From Chara braunii (taxonomy: Eukaryota; Streptophyta; Charophyceae; Charales; Characeae): 26,666 bases of DNA. How positions within the stretch are numbered: position 1 is the stretch's first letter; each line of letters opens with the position of its first letter. Location: assembly GCA_003427395.1 (NCBI GenBank), contig BFEA01000090.1, forward strand, positions 813,014 through 839,679, written 5' to 3'. Shown here piece by piece: positions 1-9,538 of this stretch. The translations under genes and the position numbers were made by a program. Below the pieces are notes generated by a model. The model was given only the letters and a program-made list of their open reading frames with translations, made no database searches and was not told the DNA's origin.

Positions 1-320
1 ACACACACACACACCAACCCCAGCGTGACCCCTTTTTTTGTTTATCTGTTTTCAATTTTTGCATTTTTTTTTTTTTTTTTGACACCTAATTTCTCGATAA
101 AAACCCACAAAACATTTCTAAAAAAAATACAGGACAACTCAGCGACCATATCCCTCATGAAAAAAAAAATGAAAAAAAAAAATTCTTGCTTTTTTTTTTA
201 TTTATTTTTTAAATAATTTGTTTAAATTAATTTTCGTTTTTTATTTTTTAAAAATCTCAAACGAGGTCGGATTCCAAAATAAAAAATATAGGATTGTAGG
301 GTTTTGCAAGCCCTACAACC

Positions 321-322
<2 letters not shown>

Positions 323-358
<36 letters not shown>
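323..358. repeat. (AT)n microsatellite
   Basis: An uninterrupted AT dinucleotide run of about 18 units. The 320 bases before it are AT-rich with A and T homopolymers and an (AC)n start at 1-14; I see no gene there. Confidence 0.95.
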
Positions 359-361
<3 letters not shown>

Positions 362-382
362 GAGTTTTTCATCTGGTGTGGG

Positions 383-428
383 TGAGTGATAGTCTACTTT
401 GATTTTGGTTAAGGTAGATTATCATTTA
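383..428 (+). other. G.U-rich hairpin upstream of the ribozyme
   Basis: Bases 383-399 pair with 412-428 as a 17-bp stem with a 12-base loop. Thirteen pairs are Watson-Crick and four are G.U or U.G. There are no mismatches, so the stem is intact as RNA but not as perfect DNA. It lies 24 bases before the hammerhead motif, so it may belong to the same transcript. Function unknown. Confidence 0.4.
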
Positions 429-452
429 CAGTGTAATTAGTGAGGGGATTAT

Positions 453-512
453 GCAGACTGTTGAGGGTTCAGCCTCCTGATGAGTCGATGAAACTCCGAC
501 GAAACAGTTTGT
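453..512 (+). ncRNA. Type III hammerhead ribozyme
   Basis: All elements of a self-cleaving hammerhead are present in the order of a type III motif, with stem III open. The 5' strand of stem III (453-461) ends in G460-U461, followed by the cleavage-site base U462, giving a GUU triplet. Stem I is GAGG/CCUC (463-466 with 473-476) with a 6-base loop. The core CUGAUGA is at 477-483. Stem II is GUCG/CGAC (484-487 with 497-500) with a 9-base loop. The core GAA (501-503) is followed by A504, which pairs with U461 and opens stem III (504-512). Stem III has nine pairs including two G.U. The conserved A15.1-U16.1 and G10.1-C11.1 pairs are both kept. Type III hammerheads are known from plant retrozymes (small non-autonomous retrotransposons) and viroid-like RNAs. 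GUU is less common than GUC but fits the NUH rule. No second copy is visible in the window, so I cannot show a complete retrozyme. Confidence 0.77.
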
Positions 513-530
513 CACAGCCCCTCGTTTGTT

Positions 531-694
531 GTCCTCTTCTCTCTCTCTGCCTACGGCTTACCGGACAGTTCTGTTTGTGACGATATATATATACGGCTTA
601 CCGGACAGTTCTGTTTGTGACGATATATATATATATATATATCGTCACAAACAGAACTGTCCGGTAAGCCGTAGGCAGAGAGAGAGAAGAGGAC
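531..694. repeat. Perfect 56-bp inverted repeat with nested direct copy
   Basis: Bases 531-586 are the exact reverse complement of 639-694. Inside the loop a second, shorter copy of the left arm (about 592-632, starting TACGGCTTACCGGACAG) can pair with the same right arm, so two alternative fold-backs exist. The arms hold a CT-rich stretch, the unit CTTACCGGACAGTTCTGT and an AT run. A further half copy (GTCACAAACAG) follows at 718-728. It starts 19 bases after the hammerhead motif. It could be a fold-back element or part of the ribozyme-bearing element. Confidence 0.85.
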
Positions 695-1012
695 AATATA
701 TATATATATATATATCGTCACAAACAGGGTAACCGGCGTTTGGGACGGGCCGAACGCCAGAACCCGAACGCCCGAACGTATGGGACCCCTTGGGGATGCG
801 TTCGGCCGTTTGGGCCGAACGCGGATCCAAAAAACAAAGTTCATCAAAAAAATCTGAAAAAACGATATGTTATGGAGAAAACTAAATTAAACAAGATTTG
901 TCTGAGCATTAAATCCGATTTCCTTACCAAATTCGAAATAAAAATAAAATATGGAAAATAAATACTAATAATAAAAATAAATAAAAATAAAAAGAGAATT
1001 AATTTAGTGAGT

Positions 1013-1362
1013 GCGTGAGCATGTTTTCGACACCACCATCTTTGGCGATTTTTCATTTTTCTTTGGCATAGCTAAATGCTCTAAAAATTTACAGATGTGT
1101 ACTTCACATAATTCAAAACCCACTAAAAACGTTCAAAAAATAATAAAATTGTTTAGACCCCGAACTAAAGTGAAAACAAAAAGTAAAAAGTGAAAAAATA
1201 CGTGGGCGAGCATGTTTTGACACCGCCATCTTTGGCGATTTTTAATTTTTATTTGGCTTAGCCAAATGACTTGAAACCTTACAGGCATGTACCTCACGTC
1301 ATAGAGAACTCACAAAAACAAATTCAGAAAAAAATAGTTATTTTTAGGCCCCGAAATAATTT
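1013..1362. repeat. Two diverged tandem copies of a ~190-bp unit
   Basis: The stretch from 1013 (GTGAGCATGTTTTCGACACC) to about 1171 recurs from about 1203 to 1362, with the shared landmarks CCATCTTTGGCGATTTTT and CCCCGAA. Divergence is clear, so the duplication is old. The flanks (735-830 and 1366-1480) are rich in CGAACGCC/GGACCCC motifs that partly fold back. No coding sequence is seen. Confidence 0.75.
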
Positions 1363-1530
1363 TTGGCGGGGTCCGAACGCCGTCGGGTTCGGACCCCGTA
1401 CGGGACCCCGAACGCCCGTACATACGAAGGTCTGCCCGGGGGACCTCTGTACGTACGGGATGGTGGTGACCCTGTATATATATATATATATATACACGTA
1501 TTTTTAGGGGTATAAAAAAAATATTAAAAA

Positions 1531-1615
1531 AACAGGCCGCGGACAGAACCTCACCGGCCGCGGCCGCGGCCGACTTTTTCGGTCGCGGCGGCCGAATTGC
1601 ACGCGGCCTAGGCCG
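1531..1615. other. CGGCCG-rich block
   Basis: A GC-rich patch of overlapping GGCCGCGG and CGGCCG motifs lies between AT-rich sequences and can form several short hairpins. Nothing shows its role. The bases up to 1840 hold no supported gene. Confidence 0.5.
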
Positions 1616-1841
1616 CGGGTGTCACGTAGTCGCCAAGGCAAGATAGAGCCACAATTCTTCGAGCGATTTCACGTAGTCGAGCTCGGTCCTAGCGGAGTGA
1701 ACATAATGAGGCTTGCGCCAGAGATCTTGGGAAGTTGATCGGCTCGACTGATCATCCGACACGTGTCCTATCTCCGTCCCCTACCTCCTTCTCTGTCTCT
1801 CCCCTCGTCTGCATCTTCCTTCGATTCCGAAGAAGAAGAGA

Positions 1842-3882
1842 GTGACCTCAAGCTCGAATATTCTGATTTTCCTCCCTCATTCATCTCCACCTTCTCCCCC
1901 ATCTCTAATGAGACCCGGAGGGCACATCTCGTCAATACGACAGGTGCAACGACCACGATTAAGTCCAGATCTGCTCCGATTCGCGGCTTTCTTCAGTACG
2001 GTGGCCATCCACGCAGCGATGGAGTTTCGGTTCACACGAACCAACGAGCGAGCAAGAGTATTGGCCGAGGTGTCGGCTGTCTCCACCAAGTGTCAGCCAC
2101 GTGACAGTGATCATCGCCTTCACCGACGATCTTACGGCCCTGCATCCGGCGGCTCATACAGGCGTCTTCCGGCAGCTGCAACTCTGGGCACAGGATCTCA
2201 CGGCCGCCTGGGTCCAACTGTTAGCCCAACCGGACAATCAGATCAGCTCCACCAATGACATCGATCTCAACCAACTCCGGATCTCTCCTGACGAGCCGGA
2301 GATCGTCCTTCCGCAGCTTCTCTCTTTTACACCGCCTCAATGAACCGGCACCGCCTTTCGACCTTCGAGCTTCCTTCTGATCTCCCTATCTTCTAGCAGT
2401 CCACTACAGACCCTTCCCTCTCCTTCCTCCGAATCAGGCGGCTGAACGTACCAATCTTGCACGCGAGCAAGTGGGTGGAGTGGTGGCACGCGTACATTGC
2501 GCTCAGTTTTTGTCTTCTCGAGCGGGTATTTCATTGGGCCGAGACGGCAGATAAAGACAAGGAAGATGAAGTTCTCGATGATGATGTGGAGCTACTGATC
2601 GCCCAAGCCTGGAGGACAGACACGGAGGGGGAGTTACTGGGGTTACTCTTTGGAAAGGTGCGCGACGGAAATCTCGAGCCAATTACGAACGAAGTGCTGG
2701 TGTTCCTTGCCTGGCTCGTGGACGATCTACCTCTGGAGATCCTTTCACACTACGACAAACAATCCACAACCGCGACGCTCTCCCGAACTTTAGCCCCACA
2801 ACTATTGTGGTCCACGTGTATCGAACTCGACGACGATAACATCTACCTTCCTTCATCGAGTGACTATTTGGTCATCGATGTGACCGATATCACCTTGTGG
2901 GATCCGATCATCCGAAGAGTGGAGGTGGGAACGGGAGAAGAAGAAGAGGAAGAAGTAGAAGAGGAGGGAGAGAGGGAAGACACGGACGAGGAAGAAGAAG
3001 ACTCGGAGGCCGGATCGGACGACCCGACCTATCGTGAATCGGAGGAAATCGGGTCGGAAAAAAGTGGATCGGGCGAATCAGGCGACTCGGGCAAGCAGAG
3101 TGAGGAGGAAGATGAAGCAGTGGCTCAAAAGAGCCGAGAGAGGGCAGAAGGGAAGCGCCCAGTACAGGAGTCGGACGAACCAGCCGCGAGGCTGATGCAA
3201 GACGATCTGGCGCGCAACCCAGAGGTACCGCAAGAAGAATCCGGAGGAGATGTCATCGCCACCGCGGAGGGATCTAGAAGCAAACGCCGCAGAAGAGGTC
3301 CAACGTCGACTCAATCCCCTCCACCTGAGAGGCCCACCGTTTGCCTACGTGGAGATGCTGGCACTTGGGCTTCGTCCCCGGTCGTTATCCCGCCGTCCCC
3401 TTGATTACCTCACCATCCACGAAATCGCAGGGTGGCCCCCGTTCTCCTCCAACTGGCATCCTTTTCCCCCTTCCCTCTTCCACCAGCTCTACTCCACCCG
3501 TCTTGGTGTCACCATCTTCCCGCACGCCTCCACTCAATCCATCGTAACTCATTTCCCCCTCCACGTCCTCCTCTTCACCACGACATAGCGAGATTTCAAC
3601 AATATCGAAATATATTGTATAATCTTGGGGCTAATCCCCGCGTGCGAAGGGTATGAGGATCTTCGTGCCGCGATCCCCCGCACCCTGTGCACACTCTATC
3701 CCGATTACATTGTCTCCCTCCCTGACCAGGATCACCGCTTCCCCCCAATACATCGTGCCATCCATTGCACCCGGCTCCCGACTGGAGATCGGGAGCGGAG
3801 TCGCTTCCTACCACCCCTCCCCCAAGCTCACCCTCCCCTCCCTCCTCCCGTTATCAGACTGCCCTTCCCCGACAACCTTTAG
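1842..3882 (+). pseudogene. Frame-broken acidic protein of unknown function
   Basis: Protein-like sequence runs on the plus strand but changes frame several times. About 1960-2095 reads in frame 3 (DLLRFAAFFSTVAIHAAMEF), 2101-2340 in frame 1 (FTDDLTALHPAAHTGVFRQL), then frame 3 again with a TAG at 2394. A long open stretch to 3404 follows, containing WVEWWHAYIALSFCLLERVF near 2475. A strongly acidic Glu/Asp/Ser-rich region (about 2930-3180) is followed by a basic KRRRR patch near 3280. From about 3300 the more protein-like reading is frame 1 up to 3588, and a last piece (DLRAAIPRTLCTLYPDYIVS) spans 3650-3880. I see no obvious splice sites at the switches, so indels and one nonsense change are the simplest reading, though introns are possible. 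The longest open piece has no ATG at its start. I recognise no family. It may be a decayed host gene or the passenger of a retroelement. Confidence 0.45.
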
Positions 3883-4035
3883 ATCGGAGTCACGAATGCC
3901 ACCTGGATGACTTTCACACTCTCATCTTACGGTAAGTGGCACGTGTCAACTCCGTGTCGATCGCATAGGATCGACGAGCGATTGAAAGAGCAAACAGGAG
4001 CTTGCTCAAGATTGGAACCCCATGGGCGTCACATA

Positions 4036-5045
4036 TGTGACGAACTGTTTCCCGTAACCACACGACTTTCTGCGTGAAGCTGCTTCACGGGCTCGGACGG
4101 GTTGGTCGGGCGAGGAACATGGGGATGGGTCGGCCGGGCAAGTTGCATGGATACCCTCACTTCTTTCTTTTTGGATTTTTGGACCAGGTCAGGAAAGTCC
4201 CGGGTAAGCAGTTAAGACGATCGCGCCTTGGCAGGCGCGGAAGGATAACTGTTGCCACAACTTCTTTCTTGTTCTGCCGTGGGAACAAGGAATTTGGTGT
4301 GATCGTCGTGCGGGAACGTTGTTTTCAAATTTTCAAACTGATGTCGAGCCCCCGTGGGCTCTCGGAATTGTTTCCTTTCAGAATTTCTTTTTGTAAATTA
4401 GGATTTAGACAGGAATTTAGGAACCTTAGAAATTTTTGTTGCACCGCGCTTCTTGCTGATGCACGTCTCGCCGCGATGGAGACTGGGCTCTTACTGTATC
4501 GCGCCCTTAATCTTGTGTGTAACCGTAATTTTTGGCGGACGCGATTGTAACTGAACTTTTTCTTCTTGATTCTCTCATGTTTCTCCTGCCTTCTCCCTCT
4601 CTGTCGTGCATCCCTCGTCCTCCATCCTAGTTGGCTTGAGTGACTGCATGACCGGATCGATGCCTGGAGTGTGGCTACGTCCCCCACGTCGCGGCCTGGT
4701 CATGCAGATGTAGGCACTTCCTTCTCTTCCCCTTCCTCTCACTTTGGCATAATCCCAGGTTTCTCGCGCAAGCATGCATGCTATAAATTCCGCAAGCGCG
4801 ATTAGTTGTCTCTCTATGAATTTGGAAGTTAGCGCGATCAGTGAGGATCGGCTAACGAGTACATTCAAAAGGTGAGTAGACGAGAGAGTTGGGCGATCCG
4901 ACGAGCTGGTGTTGAGCGTGCGGGGTTGACGTTCGGGTCGCGACGGACTATGGCGCACGGGCAAACCTGGCTGGTATGCTCGGGCCAAGCGGGGTGACAA
5001 CTCTATGTTGATGTGAGGCGACAGACTGCCCGCATTGGAGGTGAC

Positions 5046-5118
<73 letters not shown>

Positions 5119-5191
5119 AAAAAAAAAAAAGAGGATGTGTTGGGATGGTGTCTCTTCTCCCCTCATCTGTGTAATTTTTACAATTGGCGCC
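4036..5191 (+). mobile_element. Possible LTR followed by a primer-binding-like site
   Basis: The stretch starts TGTGACGAAC and ends TTTTTACA at about 5182. It is followed at once by ATTGGCGCCAGCC, which resembles the start of a retroelement primer-binding site. A TATA box-like CTATAAAT lies at about 4790, a sensible place for a U3/R junction. Against this, only about 11 bases resemble a primer site, the (GA)n run lies inside, and the matching second LTR is not in the window. A perfect 16-bp palindrome (4027-4042) overlaps the start. The open frames inside look like shadows. Confidence 0.28.
5049..5130. repeat. (GA)n microsatellite with A tail
   Basis: Thirty-three GA units (5049-5114) are followed by a run of A to 5130. 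Confidence 0.95.
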
Positions 5192-6659
5192 AGCCATCTT
5201 TTGTTTGCGGCTAACTCGGATTTTTTTCTTGTGGGTAATTGATGAGTGATCTGATTTGTTTTCCAACTTTTCCTTTCCTACGAGCTTATTGAGTTAAGTT
5301 GAGTACGATAATCGTCTGTGTCCAATTTCGGCGCGTTTTTGGCCAAAACGGTGTGAATGAATGGTCGAGTTGGCTGGAGTGCTGTGATGTATGCATACTT
5401 GTCGATTTCCTATTTTTTTCCTTCTTTTGCAATATAGACTAAAAAGTCGTGTGACTGACCATATGCCCGCCCCCAACCTCTGAATTTCGACCAATGCATG
5501 GATGACGAGTTTTAGAGGAAATACGTCTTTTGGTCCGTTTGAACATGTAATCAGAATGATCGATCGACCGTTGGTTGCGCGATCTTTGCCGGCTATACGC
5601 ACATGTAACAACGTATGGGTGTTTCGAAGGGAAAGTGGATGGGCATGTTAGATGTATGGATGAATTCCCTTAGGCACACCCGACCGAACCCATTATCGGA
5701 GAATAACACACAGGCCTTGTGCACACACATGTAAACTCGACTCCGAGGGCCGCCGCTTACACGTGTGTCTGCAAAACCTGCCTGCGACCTGCCTCCCGAA
5801 TGACAGGGGATCTGCTAGACCTTCCATGTTACCGATCGCGAGTGTTTGAGAGACCGGGAATTCCGAAAATATTGGGAGCGCACGCACTTCTCTACACGCC
5901 CCAAAGCCAAACTCCCGGAATTCCCCTATCGAACGGGGCGGGAGCGTGTTTGTCAGTGGGACATCGGGTGAGCCTTAAACGACATTCCCTACCCTTTTCG
6001 TCGTTCCATCCCGCCCATGTGTCAGATTATCGCGGAACCCGGCGTTGTCATCATTGAAACATTCCATAGCCTAACGATCGCCCCCTGGCGTGCGATTGCT
6101 CCTTATTGGCGCGACCCACCTTGTTTTGAGTGCCAGCAGGACCACGCCTACCGGGCTGCAGGGTCCACCCGACGAACCCTCTCCGAAACCGAGCAGCGGG
6201 CACACAGTCTTCGACCGAGGCCTGCCACGTCAGATTCTGAAACTTGTGACAATCGTCAGCAACAATTACTCAGACAGCATGACAGCCACAGCATCCCGCT
6301 GGTACACCAAATACGGAATAGACCCAGACCACGAAACCCGCGGGGATGGTGATCTACCCTCCGAGCTTTAAAAGGCTCGATGCGACCTGCGCTTATCTTG
6401 CATAGATACCCCTAGAGCTTGCCACAGGAGATCTCAGTTCCGACCTGAGATTCGGCCCCCATTTTCCTAAAATCCATGGCACACCCCTTTTCGCACTTCC
6501 GGGCCCCCATCCCACTCCGATCAGGAAGTCGCGCAGGGCGTGAGCTTGGGCGTCACAGGCCCTCAAAATAACAAAATCGCCCTGATTTGAGTGCTTGTAA
6601 GAAGAGGACTCTATCTGGCCGTTCATTTTGTGATTTCAAGATTTTTTAAAATTTTGTTT
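5192..6659. other. Stretch without a supported gene
   Basis: Open frames here reach about 110 residues, but none shows a domain, a good start or a bias I can defend. The best is about 6200-6371 on the plus strand, with a protein-like tail (ASRWYTKYGIDPDHETRG). It could be a retroelement remnant. Nothing else is seen. Confidence 0.4.
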
Positions 6660-6808
6660 AAAAAAAACTACGCTATATTCTTCTCTCAAATCTTTCATCA
6701 TCTTTCAAATTCTTTCAACTCACCTTCACTATCTTTCATCATCTTTCAAATTCTTTCAACTCACCTTCACTACCTACCTACCACTACTCCTAAGGCTTAT
6801 ACAGGGGA
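6660..6808 (-). repeat. Dispersed repeat R2, copy 1 (minus orientation)
   Basis: On the minus strand it reads CCTTAGGAGTAGTGG, then GGTAGGTAGTGAAGG, GAAAGAATTTGAAAG and GAGAGAAGAATATAGCG. The same sequence occurs in plus orientation at 16188-16345, on the other side of the Harbinger element. This copy has its own 41-bp tandem duplication (6691-6731 and 6732-6772). The first part is also shared with repeat R1. Confidence 0.85.
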
Positions 6809-6934
6809 ACATAGCTTGTTGATTTGGAGATTTTGTGAGTATGCCCTTAGGGGAAAAAAAAAAATAAAAAAAAAATCTACGATGTGATGAATTTTCATGG
6901 ACGAGGATGGGATGGGGGCGCCAGTGGGGTCCGG

Positions 6935-7203
6935 CTAATGCAAAGACTGAGCATTTTGCCAATAGCTGCGCCTTCCTTTTCATTGTCCCCACCCCCAACC
7001 GAATAACAGCAGTGTCTAAGGCCAACACTCTTCCACACACCACACACAACCCCTGTTGGCCAAGGACCCTTCTAATAATACCGATCAGAGGTATCAAGCG
7101 GACTATCACTTGGCACTAAGTGCACCGCAGGTGGTTGTGGGGCTGGAAACCATAACCTCGTGAATGCCACTTGCGTGCATAACCAACTGAGCTAGGCCGC
7201 TGG
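6935..7203 (-). mobile_element. Probable tRNA-derived SINE (head plus R3 body)
   Basis: On the minus strand 7203-7137 reads like a decayed tRNA. It has a perfect box A (TAGCTCAGTTGG), a possible anticodon arm, and about 35 bases later a weak box B (GGTTTCCAGCC). The D and acceptor stems do not pair well, so it is not a working tRNA. The sequence after it (7051-6935 on the minus strand) recurs at 21640-21746, showing a dispersed body; that copy lacks the tRNA-like head. A tRNA-related head on a dispersed body fits a 5' SINE promoter. Target duplications were not found. Confidence 0.45.
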
Positions 7204-7242
7204 GGCGGGGGCCACCATGCATCCCCTCTGATGGCTATATAA

Positions 7243-7268
7243 GGGGCTCGTTCGACACTCCTCGGGGC
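7243..7268 (+). repeat. Left terminal inverted repeat of the Harbinger element
   Basis: It begins GGGGCTCGTTCGACACTCC directly after the TAA target copy at 7240-7242. It differs from the right repeat only at its fourth base. Confidence 0.93.
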
Positions 7269-7366
7269 GTCCTCGGGCCCCGAGGACGATTCCTCGGAGT
7301 CGCCCGAGGAAATTGTCGCCTTCGTTCCACTCATCCTCGGAGTCGACCCCCGAGGACGATTCCTCG
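7269..7366. promoter_or_regulatory. Left subterminal CCGAGG/CCTCGG cluster
   Basis: Repeated CCTCGG and CCGAGG motifs, some as hairpins such as CCTCGGGCCCCGAGG, fill the first ~120 bases. The block 7322-7340 (TCGTTCCACTCATCCTCGG) is inverted at 16118-16136. Subterminal motif arrays are where transposase or Myb-like partners usually bind; binding here is inferred. Confidence 0.5.
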
Positions 7367-7860
7367 GGGCTCCCGCGACCCCGATTGATATATGCACAAA
7401 CGGACACAGGGGTGGGGTTGACGGTGGTCCACCGAGTTGTGTCCGTGCAGACGGCGGTGGTCCACCTTTGTTGGCCGTCGCGAATTCGAAGGAGGGCAGG
7501 AAACGAGAAAAAAACAAAACCGGGGCCCTTGGAAATGGCGCACAGCGCGCGTGTTCAAAATTTGAAATTTGAAATCAGGCTTTGCAATCGGCGGCGCGTG
7601 GAGGACGTACGTTTCACGCCTGGTTGTGTCTGCGACTGACGTTCGTGACGTTCGCATAAGTGACGATTGTCCCCTGCGGTTGTCGTCGATGAGCACGGTC
7701 ATGTACTCGTTGGCGGCAAGGGGAGACGACATCGATACGTGAGCTTTGGGAAAGGCAGACGACCATCGTCAGTGCGTGGCTCCCAAGATATTGCACAGCC
7801 ACCGACGTTGTGATCTTCCGCGTGGCGGTGTTTGTGGAGTCCAGTGGTTTGATTGACGTG

Positions 7861-9231
7861 ATGTCATCGGAAGCGGCGTTTGGGATGGACGCTGACGGCG
7901 GGGCAGGGCGCAGCGGTTTGACGACGGTGGAGAGGACGGCTATTGCTGCGGTGGTTAACGCCGTCCTCTTCCGCTGCCAAATGGCGAGCAATGACGCGAA
8001 CTTCAAAGCGGTTGTTCGTGCACGGCGCAAGCTGTTGGCGCTTTCGACGACTGGGCAGTGCTTGGATGTGGCTGCCATTTCCGACGCGGTGCTGGAGGTC
8101 TGCTACGCGATGGGGTGCGGGGGGTTTTCAAGGGCGACTCCACGGTGGTGGGTGAAGCGGCGAACGGGCGGCACGTGGGAGGATCTGCGGCAATGTGATG
8201 ACGCAACGGATGATTACTTCAAGGAGAAGCTTCGAATGTCGCCTCGTGTTTTTCGCGAGATCGCGGAGACTCTTTCCCCACTCCTTCAACGTCGTGTGAC
8301 GTTCTACAGGGTGCCTTTGCAGCCAGACCACATCATTGCCTATGCACTGTACAGGTGGGCCACGGGGGAGACGTACGACAGCGGGACGTGTAGCTTCGGC
8401 ATCGGGAGGGCTTCCGGCATCACAGCGGTGCGTGAAGTCACGGCGGCGTTGTTGACTGCTTACCCCAACAAGATATCATGGCCCACAGGTTTGCAGAAGG
8501 CGGTCGTCTTGCGCGCCTTCGCTGACAAGGGGTTTCCAAACTGCCATGGGTGCATCGACTGCACACATATCTACATCGACAAACCCGCGAACGCCAACAG
8601 TGAGGACTACTGGGACAGGAGACGTCGATTCTCCGTGCAGGCGCAAGTGGTGGTCGACATGAACTTGCGTGTGCTGGACGTCTTCGTCGGTTATCTGGGG
8701 AGTATGCATGACATGAGGATGCTGAACCTGTCGAGTTCATGGGTGCGCGCGGAGTCAGGACAGCCTTTCACTGGGCCACATGTGATGCTGCCTTTCGGTG
8801 TGCGGACTAATGGCTATTTGCTCGGCAACAACGGTTATCCGCAGTCGGAATGGATAGTCATCCCTTATGGCGGTCTCGCGCAACACCTGACGGAGGCACG
8901 CTTTGACAACAAACAGAAGACGGCCAGGGAAGCAGTGGAGAGGGTGTTTGGCAGACTGAAGGGGATGTGGAGGTTGTTCCTCCGCACCCACAAGTGCAAC
9001 ATGGACAGCTTGCCGCAACAATTCGTCGCCGTCTGCATCCTCCACAACATACTCATCGACGTCGGCGTCTCGTTTGACGACAATCTGATGTGGGAGGTGG
9101 GTCAAGACGGCGTGCATCGTAGAGTGGATCTGGGGATGCATCAGCCATTGAGGCCAGTGTGCATGGAGTCGTCGACGGGGGATGCGCTGATATTGAGGGA
9201 CGCGTTGGCGGAGCGGATGATTGTGCAGTGA
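7861..9231 (+). CDS. PIF/Harbinger transposase (DDE_Tnp_4), catalytic Asp changed
   Basis: This would be the enzyme that cuts and joins the Harbinger element ends in the nucleus. The ATG at 7861 gives 456 residues, a usual length for the family; the open frame reaches back to 7810 without an earlier ATG. The N-terminal part has a helical region (about 120-180) as in other Harbinger transposases. The nuclease core follows: GCIDCTHI with the first Asp at residue 233, LLGNNGYP where the family has a G-D-x-G-Y motif, and VERVFGRLK with the catalytic Glu at 360. Residue 323 is therefore Asn (AAC, 8827-8829) in place of the second Asp, a single G-to-A change from GAC. The reading frame is otherwise open with no stop. 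I infer an inactive enzyme that may still bind DNA. It is convergent with the two minus-strand genes of the element. No promoter is evident. Confidence 0.93.
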   Translation: MSSEAAFGMDADGGAGRSGLTTVERTAIAAVVNAVLFRCQMASNDANFKAVVRARRKLLALSTTGQCLDVAAISDAVLEVCYAMGCGGFSRATPRWWVKRRTGGTWEDLRQCDDATDDYFKEKLRMSPRVFREIAETLSPLLQRRVTFYRVPLQPDHIIAYALYRWATGETYDSGTCSFGIGRASGITAVREVTAALLTAYPNKISWPTGLQKAVVLRAFADKGFPNCHGCIDCTHIYIDKPANANSEDYWDRRRRFSVQAQVVVDMNLRVLDVFVGYLGSMHDMRMLNLSSSWVRAESGQPFTGPHVMLPFGVRTNGYLLGNNGYPQSEWIVIPYGGLAQHLTEARFDNKQKTAREAVERVFGRLKGMWRLFLRTHKCNMDSLPQQFVAVCILHNILIDVGVSFDDNLMWEVGQDGVHRRVDLGMHQPLRPVCMESSTGDALILRDALAERMIVQ

Positions 9232-9482
9232 GGTTGGCCGTGTTCGCAGTTGGAGACACCGCCATGAATGGAACGAGTCTGGGAGCACGGAGGAGATCCG
9301 GTGGCGGGAGGAAGGGGAGGTGGCCGTCCCACAGCAAGAGGCGTTCGACGATGGCAGTCCGGCCGTGGTAGCGTCGTTCGAGCGAGATGTGGCCGGCGTG
9401 TCTTGCCTGGTCGGTGCGGTTAGTTGTCTAGTGTTGAGTGGCGACGACTGGCTTATGTACGTTGTCGCTTGGTTTTTAGTTT

Positions 9483-9538
<56 letters not shown>

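Noticed and set aside
4027-4042. Perfect 16-bp palindrome CGTCACATATGTGACG
   Set aside because: It is short, single-copy in the window and has no neighbour that would make it an operator. Noted only.
4074-4550. 158-residue plus-strand frame
   Set aside because: Composition varies, no domain is seen, and it lies in a stretch that looks like LTR or intergenic sequence.
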